DNA from: Hofstenia miamia
Lineage: Eukaryota; Xenacoelomorpha; Acoela; Hofsteniidae
Reading direction: 5' to 3'
Assembly: GCA_900660155.1 (NCBI GenBank)
Contig: CABFPE010000405.1
Location: 643,054 to 688,916 of the forward strand
DNA: 45,863 nucleotides
This document shows positions 34,301-44,745 of the stretch, piece by piece. The first letter of the stretch is position 1. The number at the start of each line of letters is the position of its first letter. Made by a program: the position numbers and the translations under genes. The notes beneath the pieces are model-generated. The model was not told where the DNA came from and ran no database searches. It saw only the letters and a program-made list of their open reading frames with translations.

Positions 34301-35640
34301 AGTTCTATGACTAGCTCAGTGAATTGCAAATATAGCAATGATAGTAGCAAAATAGAACAGCATAAATATTATAAATTTCCCAATTAGCAGACTAATTCTT
34401 TAAATATTAGCTTAGGTACACATATTAGAAGAAAAACAATGCAAGCTTATTCTAAGAGATCCATTAATATGAGACAACAATAAAAAGTAGGTTGTGTGTA
34501 CTGGTCTTACTCTGATTTCTGATCCAGAAGCGGACTAAAAGCTGGTAAATTAACAATAAAATGAATGAAAGATTTTTCATAGTATAATAATGTATTCTAC
34601 CTCATACAAGTAAAGTATATACAAAATACTAAAAACAATACTGATCTGAACTTTAAAAGGGCAATATAAAATATAGTTTCAAAAAGCAGATAGTTAACAC
34701 TATGTAAAAGAATTCATAAACAAGATTGAAAGTAGAACTCATATTAGAAATGCTATTAAACATAAATTCCTAATTCATTTTAAATAAGATTCAATAAAAA
34801 CTAAGATCTAGCATTGCTAAAATCACATTAAAATGATATTTATTAAGGTAGGTGGTATAATTTTTCCATAGCAAATAATTGCATTTTTTCAAAGCATTCA
34901 TTTAATATTCCCCTGATTCAACTTCAGGTGCTGGATTGGTTTTTAATAATGTAATTAATACTTATTTTAGGTTGTAGCTTCATTACTTCATAAATATTTA
35001 ATTAACAAAGGTGATAAACTCACAGCTGATAATTTCATATTAAAAATTGTCTGTTGAAAATTACTATCAAAATCCATTTGAAATTTCAAAATTTTCTTTC
35101 ATACAATTTTCATAAAATTGTTTTTAATCAAAGTAAGAATCAGTTTTAAATTATGATAATAATATAGCATGAAAAATAATATTCCAAAATGAATGCAATG
35201 TAATTTATTTAGAATTCATTGTCTTTCTAAATGTTTTCAACTACAGCTGAATATTAACAATGAACCCAACAAGAGATATTATTTGCATTACTCATATGTA
35301 GCAAATGACAGAAAATGACTTACAAATTTCGAATTGTCAATTGCAATGCAAGGAAATGCAAGTGCCTAATAATTCAACTGATAAAAAAGTTCATTTCAAA
35401 ATTTTTCTTGCCCACAAGAATATTGGGAAATTTTATAATTCAATTAGTGTTTGAGCTTATTTAAGTGAGTTTAACTCCTCTATTTATACAGTTAATGGTA
35501 GTTTATAAGTACTTGAAGGCAATATAGCTACTTTGCAGGATATTCCAGCTAACTTTTGAAATTCTTTTATATGAAAATTTAAATCTGATTTTATCAAATT
35601 AAAAGCAACATTTTAGCAAGTAGAATACCTAAGGAAGTGA
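31335..35640. other. CpG-free to CpG-poor DNA without recognisable genes
   Basis: The left 2.7 kb contains no CpG that I can find. Frames are short (33715-33921 and 34029-34295 plus are the longest) with no motifs. There is one single n at 32697 without duplicated flanks. Two loosely similar patches with CACCTAAG and CTTGTTAA lie around 31600 and 32015. Otherwise nothing is recognised. It could be intron or old repeat. Confidence 0.4.
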
Positions 35641-35785
35641 TTTCAATTTATTTCAAGTCATGTATATTTGGTATTATCCTCTATAGGGAACAGACAAAAA
35701 ATTGATAAAAGGTATTTCAACTTATTTCAGACAATGTATGTGTAGTATTATCTCCGGTAGGGAAATAGAAATTAATTGATGGAAG
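35641..35785. repeat. two tandem units of about 74 bp
   Basis: Unit 35641-35714 and unit 35715-35785 share TTTCAA-TTATTTCA, then TGTAT and GTATTATC-CC--TAGGGAA, then AATTGAT in order, with mismatches throughout. It is an old local tandem duplication with no coding capacity. Confidence 0.75.
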
Positions 35786-37251
35786 CCATTTAAAAAGCAG
35801 TTTTACATCACAATGGTGACTAAATGCTGAAAATATGTAGCAATTCCTTGTAAGTGTATTGCAATTTGAAATATCTAAAACAATGTAAAGGATGTAAGAG
35901 GATAAAGTAGATTAAAATCACATTTGTCTTTATTTCATTCTTTATGAGCACTTGAAATAAATTTTGAATTTCTGAACCAAATTTCAGAACATGTTTTTGA
36001 AAATTTATTAAAAATATATTACAATTATAGACAAAAATATTCTCAGAATTTTGCCAACTAAATTATTTAAAAAGAAATTTGAAATCTATTAATAGTAATT
36101 GCAGCAGTTATTTTTCCTCCTTCTTTCAAACTCTTGCATGCTAGACAGGAGCAGTGCTTATTAATAGTGGTAATAGTTATTTTTGTGCAATTAGTTTTAC
36201 TGTATTGAGTGATCTTGACTAAAATTATTATGAGAACTTTCAGTCTAATAACAAGCAAAGAACCAATAACAACAGTGTAGACATCATAAATAAACAGAGA
36301 ATTCAGTAAGCAACTTTGCATGGTTTGATATAGAAACATCTAATGTACAATTGTGCATTGCAACAATTGCTTTCACTGAAGTTAATATTGAAAACTTCAT
36401 AAAATAACAATAACTAACAGTTTTGTATGAATTGGCAAGGCTGAGCTAGTCCAAAAGACTTAGTCAAAGTTGAGAACTAATAGTACACTTTTGTTTTTGC
36501 TTAAAATGAAATTTTGTTTTTTTCAAGTCTAATTGATATCTTTTTGCATAAGTTTAAAAATGGAAAGCTTTGGGAACCTTGAAATTAGAATTTTCCAAAT
36601 TTATTGACTTCTTAGTATTTTATGAAATTCTAATGTTTTGCAATTATATCTTTTTTAATTATTCATCTGAACAAAATAATGTCACATTTAACAGCAATGG
36701 ACTTTTAGAGAACTAGAATACAGACACTGAAATGTTTGAAAATTGATTAAAGATTCAAAATATATTTGCAATTTCATTATTGGTAAGATTTGGCAAATTC
36801 TAAAGATTCTTGTTGGATAAAAGCTATGTATTTGCAAATTAAGAGCAAGCTTATATTTTGATTTCATTGGAAGAATTTTATGAAACAGTTTGAGGCTTAA
36901 ATAATATAATTTTCCCATTTCATTGCTTTCTAGTTTAAATAAAATTCTATATAAACTAATAAATGCTCCTTAAATCTCTAGTGGATAAATACATTATGTT
37001 AATGGACAAACCAAACAACATTTGTAGCTTATAGCTGAAGCCATTTAATTAGCAATATCTCTATATGGATTGTTGTTCTTTTATGAAATTCATGTAGAAA
37101 ATATTTGTGGCAAAATCTTCCAATATATATGGCAATTAGCAAATACATTTGCAGGAAAGTAATCTTTCTCTGAGTAGATAAAGCACATTTGCTCCCTCTG
37201 CACTCATTTCATTTACCATAAATAGAATGCTATGCAAAAGTGATTTTCATA
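35786..37251. other. AT-rich stretch downstream of the GPCR gene
   Basis: A minus-strand ATG frame 36339-36067 (90 codons) has one hydrophobic run (VVIGSLLVIRLKVLIIILV) followed by a basic, Cys-containing tail. I do not recognise it and a chance origin is likely. The rest shows nothing. Confidence 0.35.
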
Positions 37252-37273
37252 TTTATTATGATATCAGTTTATT
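37252..37273 (-). promoter_or_regulatory. two AATAAA polyadenylation signals after the GPCR stop codon
   Basis: On the minus strand AATAAA occurs at 37273-37268, only seven bases after the stop codon, and again at 37257-37252. Either would give a very short 3' UTR. In AT-rich DNA this hexamer is frequent, so function is inferred from position. Confidence 0.4.
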
Positions 37274-37279
37274 CATATT

Positions 37280-38789
37280 TTAAAATTGCTTCCTGCAGGT
37301 AATTGCAAAATCCTTCAACAGATGAATGAATGCACTTCTGAACATTGGTCCACTGACAAAATAAAATACAAAGTTTAATGAAGAATTTATTATTCCACAG
37401 AAATCTGCAAGTGTTGTAATGAAACTCTTAATGATTTCTCTTTTAATGTTAAGTGGAATGACATTTGAAATAATTAGTTGGCAGACAATCCCTGTGCCAA
37501 TTGATATCATAAAGGCAAAACTAGATGTAACAAGCATCACAGTTAATCTTCTCTCTACATTGTTTTTGTTCTTTTTGCTCCTTAATTTATAAATAAAGAA
37601 TATGTTTGTAAAGCAAGTAATTGTAAATGGTATGAATGATGTTATCACAATAAGCATAAATCCTAAATACCACTGCATTAAATTCGATTGAACAGTTAGC
37701 TTACAGGTTCCATTTTCAATATCATAAGCATAAATAAGGCCTATACTGAAAGTATACATAATTATGGTGATATACATGCTAAATTTCACTGCCAATGTTG
37801 GTGAACTGTACTGCTTAAACCAAATAGGAGCCCCAATTGCTAGTAATCGATCAATCACTAATGCATTCATGTGATAGATTGCAGCTCGAGTACTTGCCCA
37901 GCTGTGCCAATATAAGGTCTAAGCATAATGCAGAATAATAAAATTTAATAAAAATAACAACTTCAATGTGTAATTTTCATAAAAACGAAAATAATCCTTT
38001 TGCAAAAATTTCATATTGGTACTTAAAATAGTCTATAATAATGCCAATAATTGTCAATGCAATATATTGCATAGAAAAGTAAATGTGCAAACTGTTAACC
38101 AGCAAAATATAAAAATGTTATTATAAACTAAAGTGTTCATGTGTTTTACCTGATAATATTAAACATGTGTCATTGAAATATTGGTAAATTTCAGAATTTT
38201 TTACTTCACCTACAATATAAATGTCATAAAGAGCATATAAAATCTACCCTAGATTAATAATGATAACAATAAAAAATTGTGCTATCCAAAACGAGTTTTC
38301 ATCAAAATCATAAAATTTTAAAAAAATAAAGTGGAATATATTTGAGTAATTTTTGTCTAAGATTTACCAATCATGTTTAGTGGGCATTGATGTATGATAT
38401 TTCCCATTTATTGGCTATAGGGATTACAGAACAATAAAAATTTGATTAGTGAATTCTATTTTTGAAGGAAAACTTTTCATATCATTTAAGTAAATTCATC
38501 CCAAGGAAGTCATATTTACCTTACAAGTAAATCTATTCATATTGAAGAAATTCAATTTGATATAGCTTCCGCCCAAACTCATTATGCCATCCTGAAATAC
38601 AGAAATGGTATCCCATACTGCTAAACACTTAATAAATGTAATTGAAGAGTTTTTCTGTTTCAAATATCCAGCAGTATGATACGAGCAGAAATTAAAAAAT
38701 AAACCAATAACTGCAATGATGAAACCCGTCTGTTGAAGATAGTCCTCTAATATTACATAAATGTCATCATTGTTGGTGACGTTTGACAT
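37280..38789 (-). CDS. class A (rhodopsin-like) GPCR, peptide-receptor type, two exons
   Basis: Exon 1 is 38789-38520 (90 codons), intron 38519-37919 (601 bp, AAG/GTAAAT donor, TTAG acceptor, phase 0), exon 2 37918-37280 (212 codons plus stop). The 302-residue product has seven hydrophobic segments. An N-glycosylation site lies at residue 3. TM1 has GLFFN (Asn33), TM2 has LAVWD (Asp60), Cys89 precedes TM3 and Cys162 lies in loop 2 (expected disulfide). TM3 ends in DRL (113-115) in place of DRY, Pro187 is in TM5, a basic ERR start opens TM6, and NSSLNFVFY (268-276) stands for NPxxY. A helix-8 FRSAF follows. The NSxLNFVFY-x5-MFRSAF end is typical of invertebrate neuropeptide receptors, including FMRFamide- and myosuppressin-like types; the ligand is unknown. 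Length and frame are intact. Start chosen as the first ATG, with TM1 following 20 residues later. The receptor would act at the cell surface through G proteins. Confidence 0.88.
37919..38519 (-). other. intron of the GPCR gene
   Basis: 601 bp, GT at 38519-38518 and AG at 37920-37919 on the minus strand, AT-rich with a T-rich acceptor side. Joining the exons puts the conserved Cys-Lys before the TM3 segment TLYWHSWA without breaking frame, which supports the boundaries. Confidence 0.82.
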
Positions 38790-40764
38790 CTAAGTGTAAG
38801 TTACTTGTACAGCAAGAATTAACACCAAATTTGAATAATCAATGTTAATTTGTAATATCATGTAATAAGTGAAAATTTTGCAAATGTTTACTTTTTACAC
38901 ATAAGTGATTCGATAATTATTTGCTTTTGTAAATAATTTATACACAACAATTTCAATGAAAATTTAAATACAAATTTTTTGCAAGCTTAGTAAATTCTTC
39001 GTATAAAATATTATATTATATTGTAGCATCATTGGCAGTAAGTGCAATTCAAATTTACAAATCATACATACATGTTTCTAAATTGTTAACATTTCTCAGT
39101 TCTGCTTAGACAGGTTATTTCTGTAATTTTGTTATAAATAAGGCAACTTTGTGTGCAATTATGTTAATTTTAGTTTCTGTCAAATTCAGTTGCATTTACT
39201 CCTATCTTTACTTGTTCAATTATGTGTAGCTAAATCATAAAACGTGTTTCCAAATGTAATTCTCAGTGCATATTAGTCGCTTGCTTTGCAAATTAGTTTA
39301 AAATTAGTTTAAGACCATGCATAATTGATATGCAAAGGCTACTTAGAATATGAAAAGTAGTAGATTTATAATTTAGAAACTATCAACACAAGAAGCTTAT
39401 AATACTGAACCTGCTCTACATACTGGAATTTTCATATTAGAGGTGGTTGACAGCATATATATGAATTCATAATTCAAATGCAAAAAAATTAATTCAGCAA
39501 GATTTTAATAAATTGAATCTAAAGCTTTTTATAGAATGTGTGACAAAGGGTGAATTCAACAGCAAGGTACAAAAACTATTCTTTATCATGTATAAATACT
39601 TTATCAACAATGCTATAACAAGTTGTGCAGTATGCGGATGACTGCTATTTTATCAGCACTATTAACAAAAAAAATGTGTTAAGCAATTTACAAGTAAATA
39701 AATTTGTTACATGAAAATAAAATTACTATAAATTTATGAAAAACTCATGAATTTACTACCGAATATTTACGAATTAGCAGGGTAATATAAATATTGATGC
39801 TAACGTAACTCGTAATAGTAACAATGCAAAGTAACTTACAGTTCCAGTGAACTCGTCTCTCAATCTAATAGATGCAAAGATTATCACGTTATGTACGCAA
39901 TACGGCATTTAACACATTCTACGTATTTCGAAATAATTTATGCAACGAGCAATATCAAGAGAATCATCAGATATAGGACAATTTTACACATTGGAAAAAC
40001 TAGAAAAAGGTAAAAATTGATCTAATGAAATTTTCTCGAAATTGAAAGCTTTAAAAATATTTTTAAGACTTCAAAGCATTTAATATTATGAAACATTTTA
40101 GCTAATTAACTTAAGGAGTTATACTTTTTTTAATATAGCTTTACCTTGAAAATAATTTTCCTAAATATGCTTGTTGAAAAGTCGAAGGCGTCATCATTGA
40201 CACAATATAATATTCTGAAAATGTCTTTTAGAGAAGTGAAAATAGGTAATACTTCCCTATATAGCCAGGAAGGGACAAATTTTACTTGACCTATTTAAAA
40301 AATCCATAATATAGATATTTCAAATTCATAATTTATAAGTACATCAACTAAAATATTATTTCTAACATACATACGTTAGAAACATTTTTATAATTTGGAT
40401 ATTTTAGACTGCCACTAGCACAACGCTCAAACTGAAAGGAGTCTGTAAATTTAATGTTTTAGCACAAATTCAATTTTGATAAATCACTGATTAAAAAGAA
40501 AATAGTAAAATTACCTTGAATGAAATAAGCATGATTAGTTTTTTGAAGCTTATATATAAATATTAACCAATTGCACGCAAATTTTTAAGCAGCCAATAGA
40601 ATTATTGCAATTTATAGAAACATTGTTTGTGCTTCAATCTTTTGCCAAATAGAGAATTCTTGTTAAATAACAAAACTGAATGCTAATTACAAATTTATTT
40701 GTTAATTCTTTAAAGGATGCGAAATGTACAAAATTGAAAATAAGAAAAAATTTCAAATACAAAC
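38790..40764. other. upstream region of the GPCR gene, no gene recognised
   Basis: AT-rich DNA in which CpG becomes common again, especially from about 39.8 kb. The GPCR promoter should lie at the left side of this stretch, but I see no diagnostic element. No frames of note. Confidence 0.4.

Positions 40765-40790
<26 letters not shown>
40765..40790. repeat. (AT)n microsatellite
   Basis: About thirteen uninterrupted AT units. Confidence 0.9.
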
Positions 40791-40795
<5 letters not shown>

Positions 40796-40828
40796 TATAA
40801 TAATTTGATGTTCCTTTAGAAAATTTAA

Positions 40829-40887
40829 ATGACGTCATTTGGAAATGGAGTTGACGTAGTCAACGAAGTTGGAAAATGACGTAGTCA
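40829..40887. promoter_or_regulatory. cluster of three CRE-like palindromes
   Basis: ATGACGTCAT at 40829-40838 is a perfect CRE/ATF site. TGACGTAGTCA occurs at 40852-40862 and 40877-40887; each is an inverted TGAC/GTCA pair with a longer spacer. Start-to-start spacings are 22 and 25 bases. In very AT-rich DNA three such sites in 60 bases stand out. They could bind bZIP proteins, or they could be part of an unrecognised repeat. The only gene nearby is the GPCR, whose start codon is about 2 kb away on the minus strand. Confidence 0.4.
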
Positions 40888-42065
40888 TTTATAGTGGGTG
40901 AAATTGGGAAATTTGTACAAATTTTGTTTCAAAAAGTGCCAATATTATTGTCTCAATATAAAGTACATTGAAAATGAGTAAGATTTACCAAAAATTGGTC
41001 TTCCACAAAAAGCCTATTTTAGCTAATTTTCATTTTAAAAATGTTTAACTTTTTAACATTAATCGCCTATTGCTGCTGAATGCCTGAACCAAATCGAAAT
41101 GTTGTGCATTTACTAGACACAAAACACCAAGTGCTATAATCGATTCTTTTAACGAAACTCTGTAGAAGTAAACCTGCCACTGCTATTCAAGGCCAAAGAC
41201 GAAAATTTACGTTCATCTGAAAAGCACCAAATAATTCAAATCACTATTGCACAGTGTGTGTTGACATTAGAGCTTAAAATAAAAAATGAAAACTTTATTT
41301 TTTTAGTTTTCCCAAATGCAATTGAAAAATTTAAACATTTTGCCTATTAAACATAAATATATTTCAATAAAATTCTAAATATATATTCAAATTTTACGAA
41401 TTTTTGCACATTCGACATATTCATGATAGAATAAATATAAAAATATAAAATCTTGGAAACTTTCATTTTAGACTTAAAAATTGGGAAAAAACCTAAAAAT
41501 GATAAAACTCTTAAGGTCTTTGCCACAACTTAATTTAGGCTTAGCACTTTATAGGTAATTTATGAAAATATATCAAAATTTGAAAAAATTATGTAGAAAA
41601 CTTTTCTAAATAAATAGCCTCAAAAAGCCTAAAATCACGCATTTTGGGCTATATCTCGGCCAATATTAAGCATATTTCAAAGAAAATTGACATTTGGACT
41701 TTACACATTGTTATATGCAATACTGATTTTGAAATTGAGCACGACCTAAAGCTGTTGGGTCAGAAAGCCTATTTTTAAGGCTTTTTTAGGCTTTAATGGG
41801 CCTCCTCACAGGAGTACTGTAATATAACACAATATTGCAAATTGAAGAATGAGCCTTTTTTCAATATATATAAATTCATGTAAGGAATTTTTGAGAAAAA
41901 TAAGCTGAAAGTTGGCAAATTGCAAATATCTGCATTCTATATATTGAATACTACAATTATATTGATCTAAATTTATTGTGGGAAATTGAATTTATTTCAG
42001 TAAGAAATCTACTTAACAACATTACTGCAATTTTAAATACAAACATTTCACAAAGCAATAATAAT
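40888..42065. other. AT-rich stretch with repeated AGGCTTTT / AAAGCCTA motifs
   Basis: AAAAAGCCTATTTT near 41009, AAAAAGCCTAAAAT near 41621 and AAAGCCTATTTTTAAGGC near 41765 recur. They may be parts of a decayed inverted-repeat element, but I cannot set its ends. No reading frame of interest. Confidence 0.35.
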
Positions 42066-42125
42066 TAGAGATGGAAGTGGGGCGGGTTGACCCATGGGGC
42101 AAGGTGGGGCAGTGTAAGCCAAGTG
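42066..42125 (+). mobile_element. isolated hAT-like end TAGAGATGG with GGGCGGG interior
   Basis: A GC-rich patch in AT-rich DNA begins TAGAGATGGAAGTGGGGCGG and contains GGGTTGACCCATGGGG. TAGAGATGG followed by CGGGTT repeats is a form I know from hAT termini. No matching right end was found, so it is a fragment call only. Confidence 0.35.
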
Positions 42126-42925
42126 CTATTGGCCAGGCTGAGATTATGCATTAATGACCTTTACAAAGAACGACTTTATATGAAAACAACCCTTTAATTT
42201 TTAGCCATTTACCTAGAATGGAAGATTCAAGATCACATTCCGGATATCACTTGGTGTAAATCATAAGTTAATTATATTGATAAGAAGAATTTTGACATTA
42301 AAATTAATATCTTTCAAAATTTAAATTAGAAATATGCTAGAAAAATATTATTAGCAATGCGTTAATGTTAGCTTTTTATCAATGTAATGATTAGCTTCAT
42401 CTGCATGAATATTGATCACACGGAAAAAACCCAGTTAGGCAGCACTGGTGATTGTAAATTAAAATTTCCAATGTTTTCTTAATTCCAAATATTTTCTTAC
42501 AAGTTTAGGAATAAAGGCGTATTTATAAAATTCATTGGGATATACAGATGTCACATTTTGGTAGATATGATTTCCAGTAGTTATGGTGAAATCTAAGGAT
42601 GTTATATGAATGTGTTAAGTTAGGAATACCATAATGACAGGGCGTTTTGATTAGCAAGAAAAGTTCACATCTATTAAAAAAGCCCACTTGCAGCGTTACA
42701 AAATTTCGTTTGGAAAGTGTTTTATATTGATAAATATATCATTAACAAACTAATCTTCAAAAAGCATTTGAAACAGATGCTAAATTAGGAATTAGCCGCA
42801 TACAGACTGCTAGAAATATCTTTCCCAAAAGTTGAACAAAAACTTAAAATGCAGATGTAGTAGTAGAAGCTTACTTAAAATTTATGGGAGAACCATTACC
42901 CCAAGCTCATGCTTAGTGGTAAATG
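42126..42925. other. unassigned AT-rich stretch
   Basis: Nothing recognised on either strand. Confidence 0.4.
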
Positions 42926-43215
42926 CTTAATAAGTGTATTAGAAAATATTTTGCTAACTTAAAGTTCACCATTTTGACTTTTTGCAAAATTTGGTAAAAA
43001 CGCTCAATATTCTGTATTGAATATTAAAAGCATGCAATACCTATGTCCAATTAAATACATATTGTAATGAGCAGTTCATTTCTTGGAAGATATTAGTAGT
43101 ACAATTAGGTTTTTAATTTTAATTAGGCTTTAGATAAACATTAGATTTTTGTGAATTCAATAATGAAAAGCTTTGCCAAAAAATTTAGAAAAACCTGAGC
43201 TTAGTCACTTGTATA
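42926..43215 (+). repeat. left direct repeat flanking the GC-rich island
   Basis: This segment is alignable with 44330-44745 on the same strand. Shared landmarks are TAATAAGTG, TATTCTGTAT, a block of 33 identical bases (43103-43135 and 44515-44547, starting AATTAGGTTTTTAATTTTAA), and AAAACCTGAGCTTAGT (43190 and 44718). The right copy has an additional insert before the last landmark. The copies are diverged, so the duplication is old. Confidence 0.7.
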
Positions 43216-43763
43216 TAAAATTTTAGAAAATATCATTCCTGAATTAGAAAAATATTTTAAGTGATTACATTTTAAATTTTCTAAAATGCAGTGAGAAAAT
43301 TGTTGTTCGACATGCTCTCGTCATAAGGTCAGTGCTCTGGCTCGCCAGGTCCGCTGTATGGACCATGGATTAGGACCCTACGGCCAGAAACAGAAGCATG
43401 GGTTAAAGTCCAGTGCAGTTTGAGGGATGCACTCCCGCATGGGACACTTCGGTCACCCTACCCTGTGAAATCCAAGTCACTGCCTACTCGTGGCGCTACT
43501 GTAGTCCGAATGTGATCTCTGGTCCATCATTCACGGTCTTGGGTTCTTGAAGGAACCTGTTACTGACGAAAAATACCACTCTCATAATATTGTCAGGGCC
43601 TATGGAGGCCCTGGGTTGGGTGTGGCGTTATCTCAGGCCGAGGTATGGGCCAAATCATTACTCTCTCTGGTGTCAACATGGCTACTCTGGTAGCAACGGG
43701 AGTCGCTAACCCTGACCATGCAAGGGCCAATTTTGTTTATGTTAATGGATAATGCATGTAAGA

Positions 43764-44207
43764 TTACGCTCTCTTGCGGAGTAGGCCCATCTTTAAACCA
43801 TCTGGGTTGAGCTGGAACCAGATGGGGAATACTTGGGTACAGCCTGCTAGTGAGTGAAGCACCCCGGGCACCTGTGGAGGTGTCTGTGAAGCTGCCATAG
43901 GCGGGGGAACAGGGTTTGTGTCAGGGTCTCGNGGGTCTCGGTCCAAACCTTCCTCTCATGGATCTTATGTGGCGAGTGAAGGAGAACGCACCCAGGATGC
44001 CCTGACTGGCATCTGTGAATCATGCAGAGATTGGGCAGGATTGATAAAGTTTGCCTGTGGGTCTATTAATGCTACCATAGGTTGGATCTGAGAGGTTGTG
44101 TCAGGGTTTCGGTCCAAACCTTCCTCTAGTGGAGCCCTCAGGACAGGTGTGTCAGGGTCTCGGTCCGAACTACCTCTTTCAGACTGCGGAACAGACCGGC
44201 AGGTCAT
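43764..44207 (-). pseudogene. repeat-containing reading frame in the GC-rich island, unidentified
   Basis: On the minus strand one frame runs from an ATG at 44207 to TAA at 43764-43766, broken by an in-frame TAA near 43965 and TGA near 43956. A peptide repeat of the form E-EGLDRDPDT appears three times (SSDRDPDT, EEGLDRNPDT, EEGLDRD then DPDT around the n). Downstream lie Pro-rich segments such as NPVPPPMAASQTPPQVPG. Removing the n together with the 8-base duplication around it would also keep this frame. Pro- and charge-rich repeat proteins with no fold occur in retroelement gag-like genes, but no Cys-His box or other diagnostic motif is seen. Function unknown. Confidence 0.4.
43932..43932. 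other. single-n join within the GC-rich island
   Basis: The eight bases GGGTCTCG stand on both sides of the n. Compared with the other two subrepeats the sequence would read normally if the n and one copy were removed, so this is likely an unmerged short overlap. Confidence 0.7.
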
Positions 44208-44329
44208 AAGCTCCGGTGAGGGCTAGATGTTGGCTTGAAGACGGTGTGGCAATCGAGCTGATGACATCACCACCGGAGGGAGATTTGCACATAGCCCGAG
44301 CGCTAGCGAGACGTAAATTTAACTTTATC

Positions 44330-44745
44330 TAATAAGTGCATATCTATATGCATATCAAAATATCTTTCTACAAAATATTTCGAAATTTTCAGTTTTTAGC
44401 AAAACTTGGAAGAGCGCTGACTATTCTGTATAAATGTTAAAAGCACGCAGCGCGTGTGCCCAATTAACTTAATATTGAATAAAAATTTCGTTTCTTGGAA
44501 GCTGCTATAGATATAATTAGGTTTTTAATTTTAATTAGGCTTTAGATCAATTTTAGATGACAATTCAAAAGCCCTAAATGCCATACACATAATTATTGAT
44601 CAATAATGCCTTTTCCGGTATAAATAATTGTTTTCACATTGAATGTGTTAAGGAAATCAGCGTAATAACGTAATGTCAACAAGGAAATGGCCTTAAAAAC
44701 TTTGATAAAAACTTAGCAAAACCTGAGCTTAGTTACATGCATATA
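44330..44745 (+). repeat. right direct repeat flanking the GC-rich island
   Basis: Partner of 42926-43215, about 1.4 kb away in the same orientation, with an extra segment of about 110-120 bases between 44560 and 44700 that the left copy lacks. Long-terminal-repeat-like arrangement is possible, but no TG...CA ends or target duplication were found; a local tandem duplication is equally possible. Confidence 0.65.

Larger units (their letters stand above)
43297..44320. other. GC-rich island of about 1 kb, probable mobile or repeated coding sequence
   Basis: Base composition changes abruptly from roughly 30% to roughly half G+C at about 43297 and back at about 44320. CpG is common. Subrepeats of TGTCAGGGTCTCGGTC occur at 43919-43943 (interrupted by an n), 44099-44114 and 44150-44165, with accompanying GCTGCCATAGG / GCTACCATAGG blocks. 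The minus strand holds a long damaged reading frame (44207-43764). The left half (43300-43740) has no long frame. It lies between direct repeats of unrelated AT-rich sequence. An unrecognised transposon or retrogene are the main alternatives. I could not match it to a family. Confidence 0.55.

Noticed and set aside
43390..43420. GGTTAAAGTCC as a pol III B box in the GC-rich island
   Set aside because: It differs from the GGTTCGANNCC consensus at two key loop bases and no A box with correct spacing was seen.
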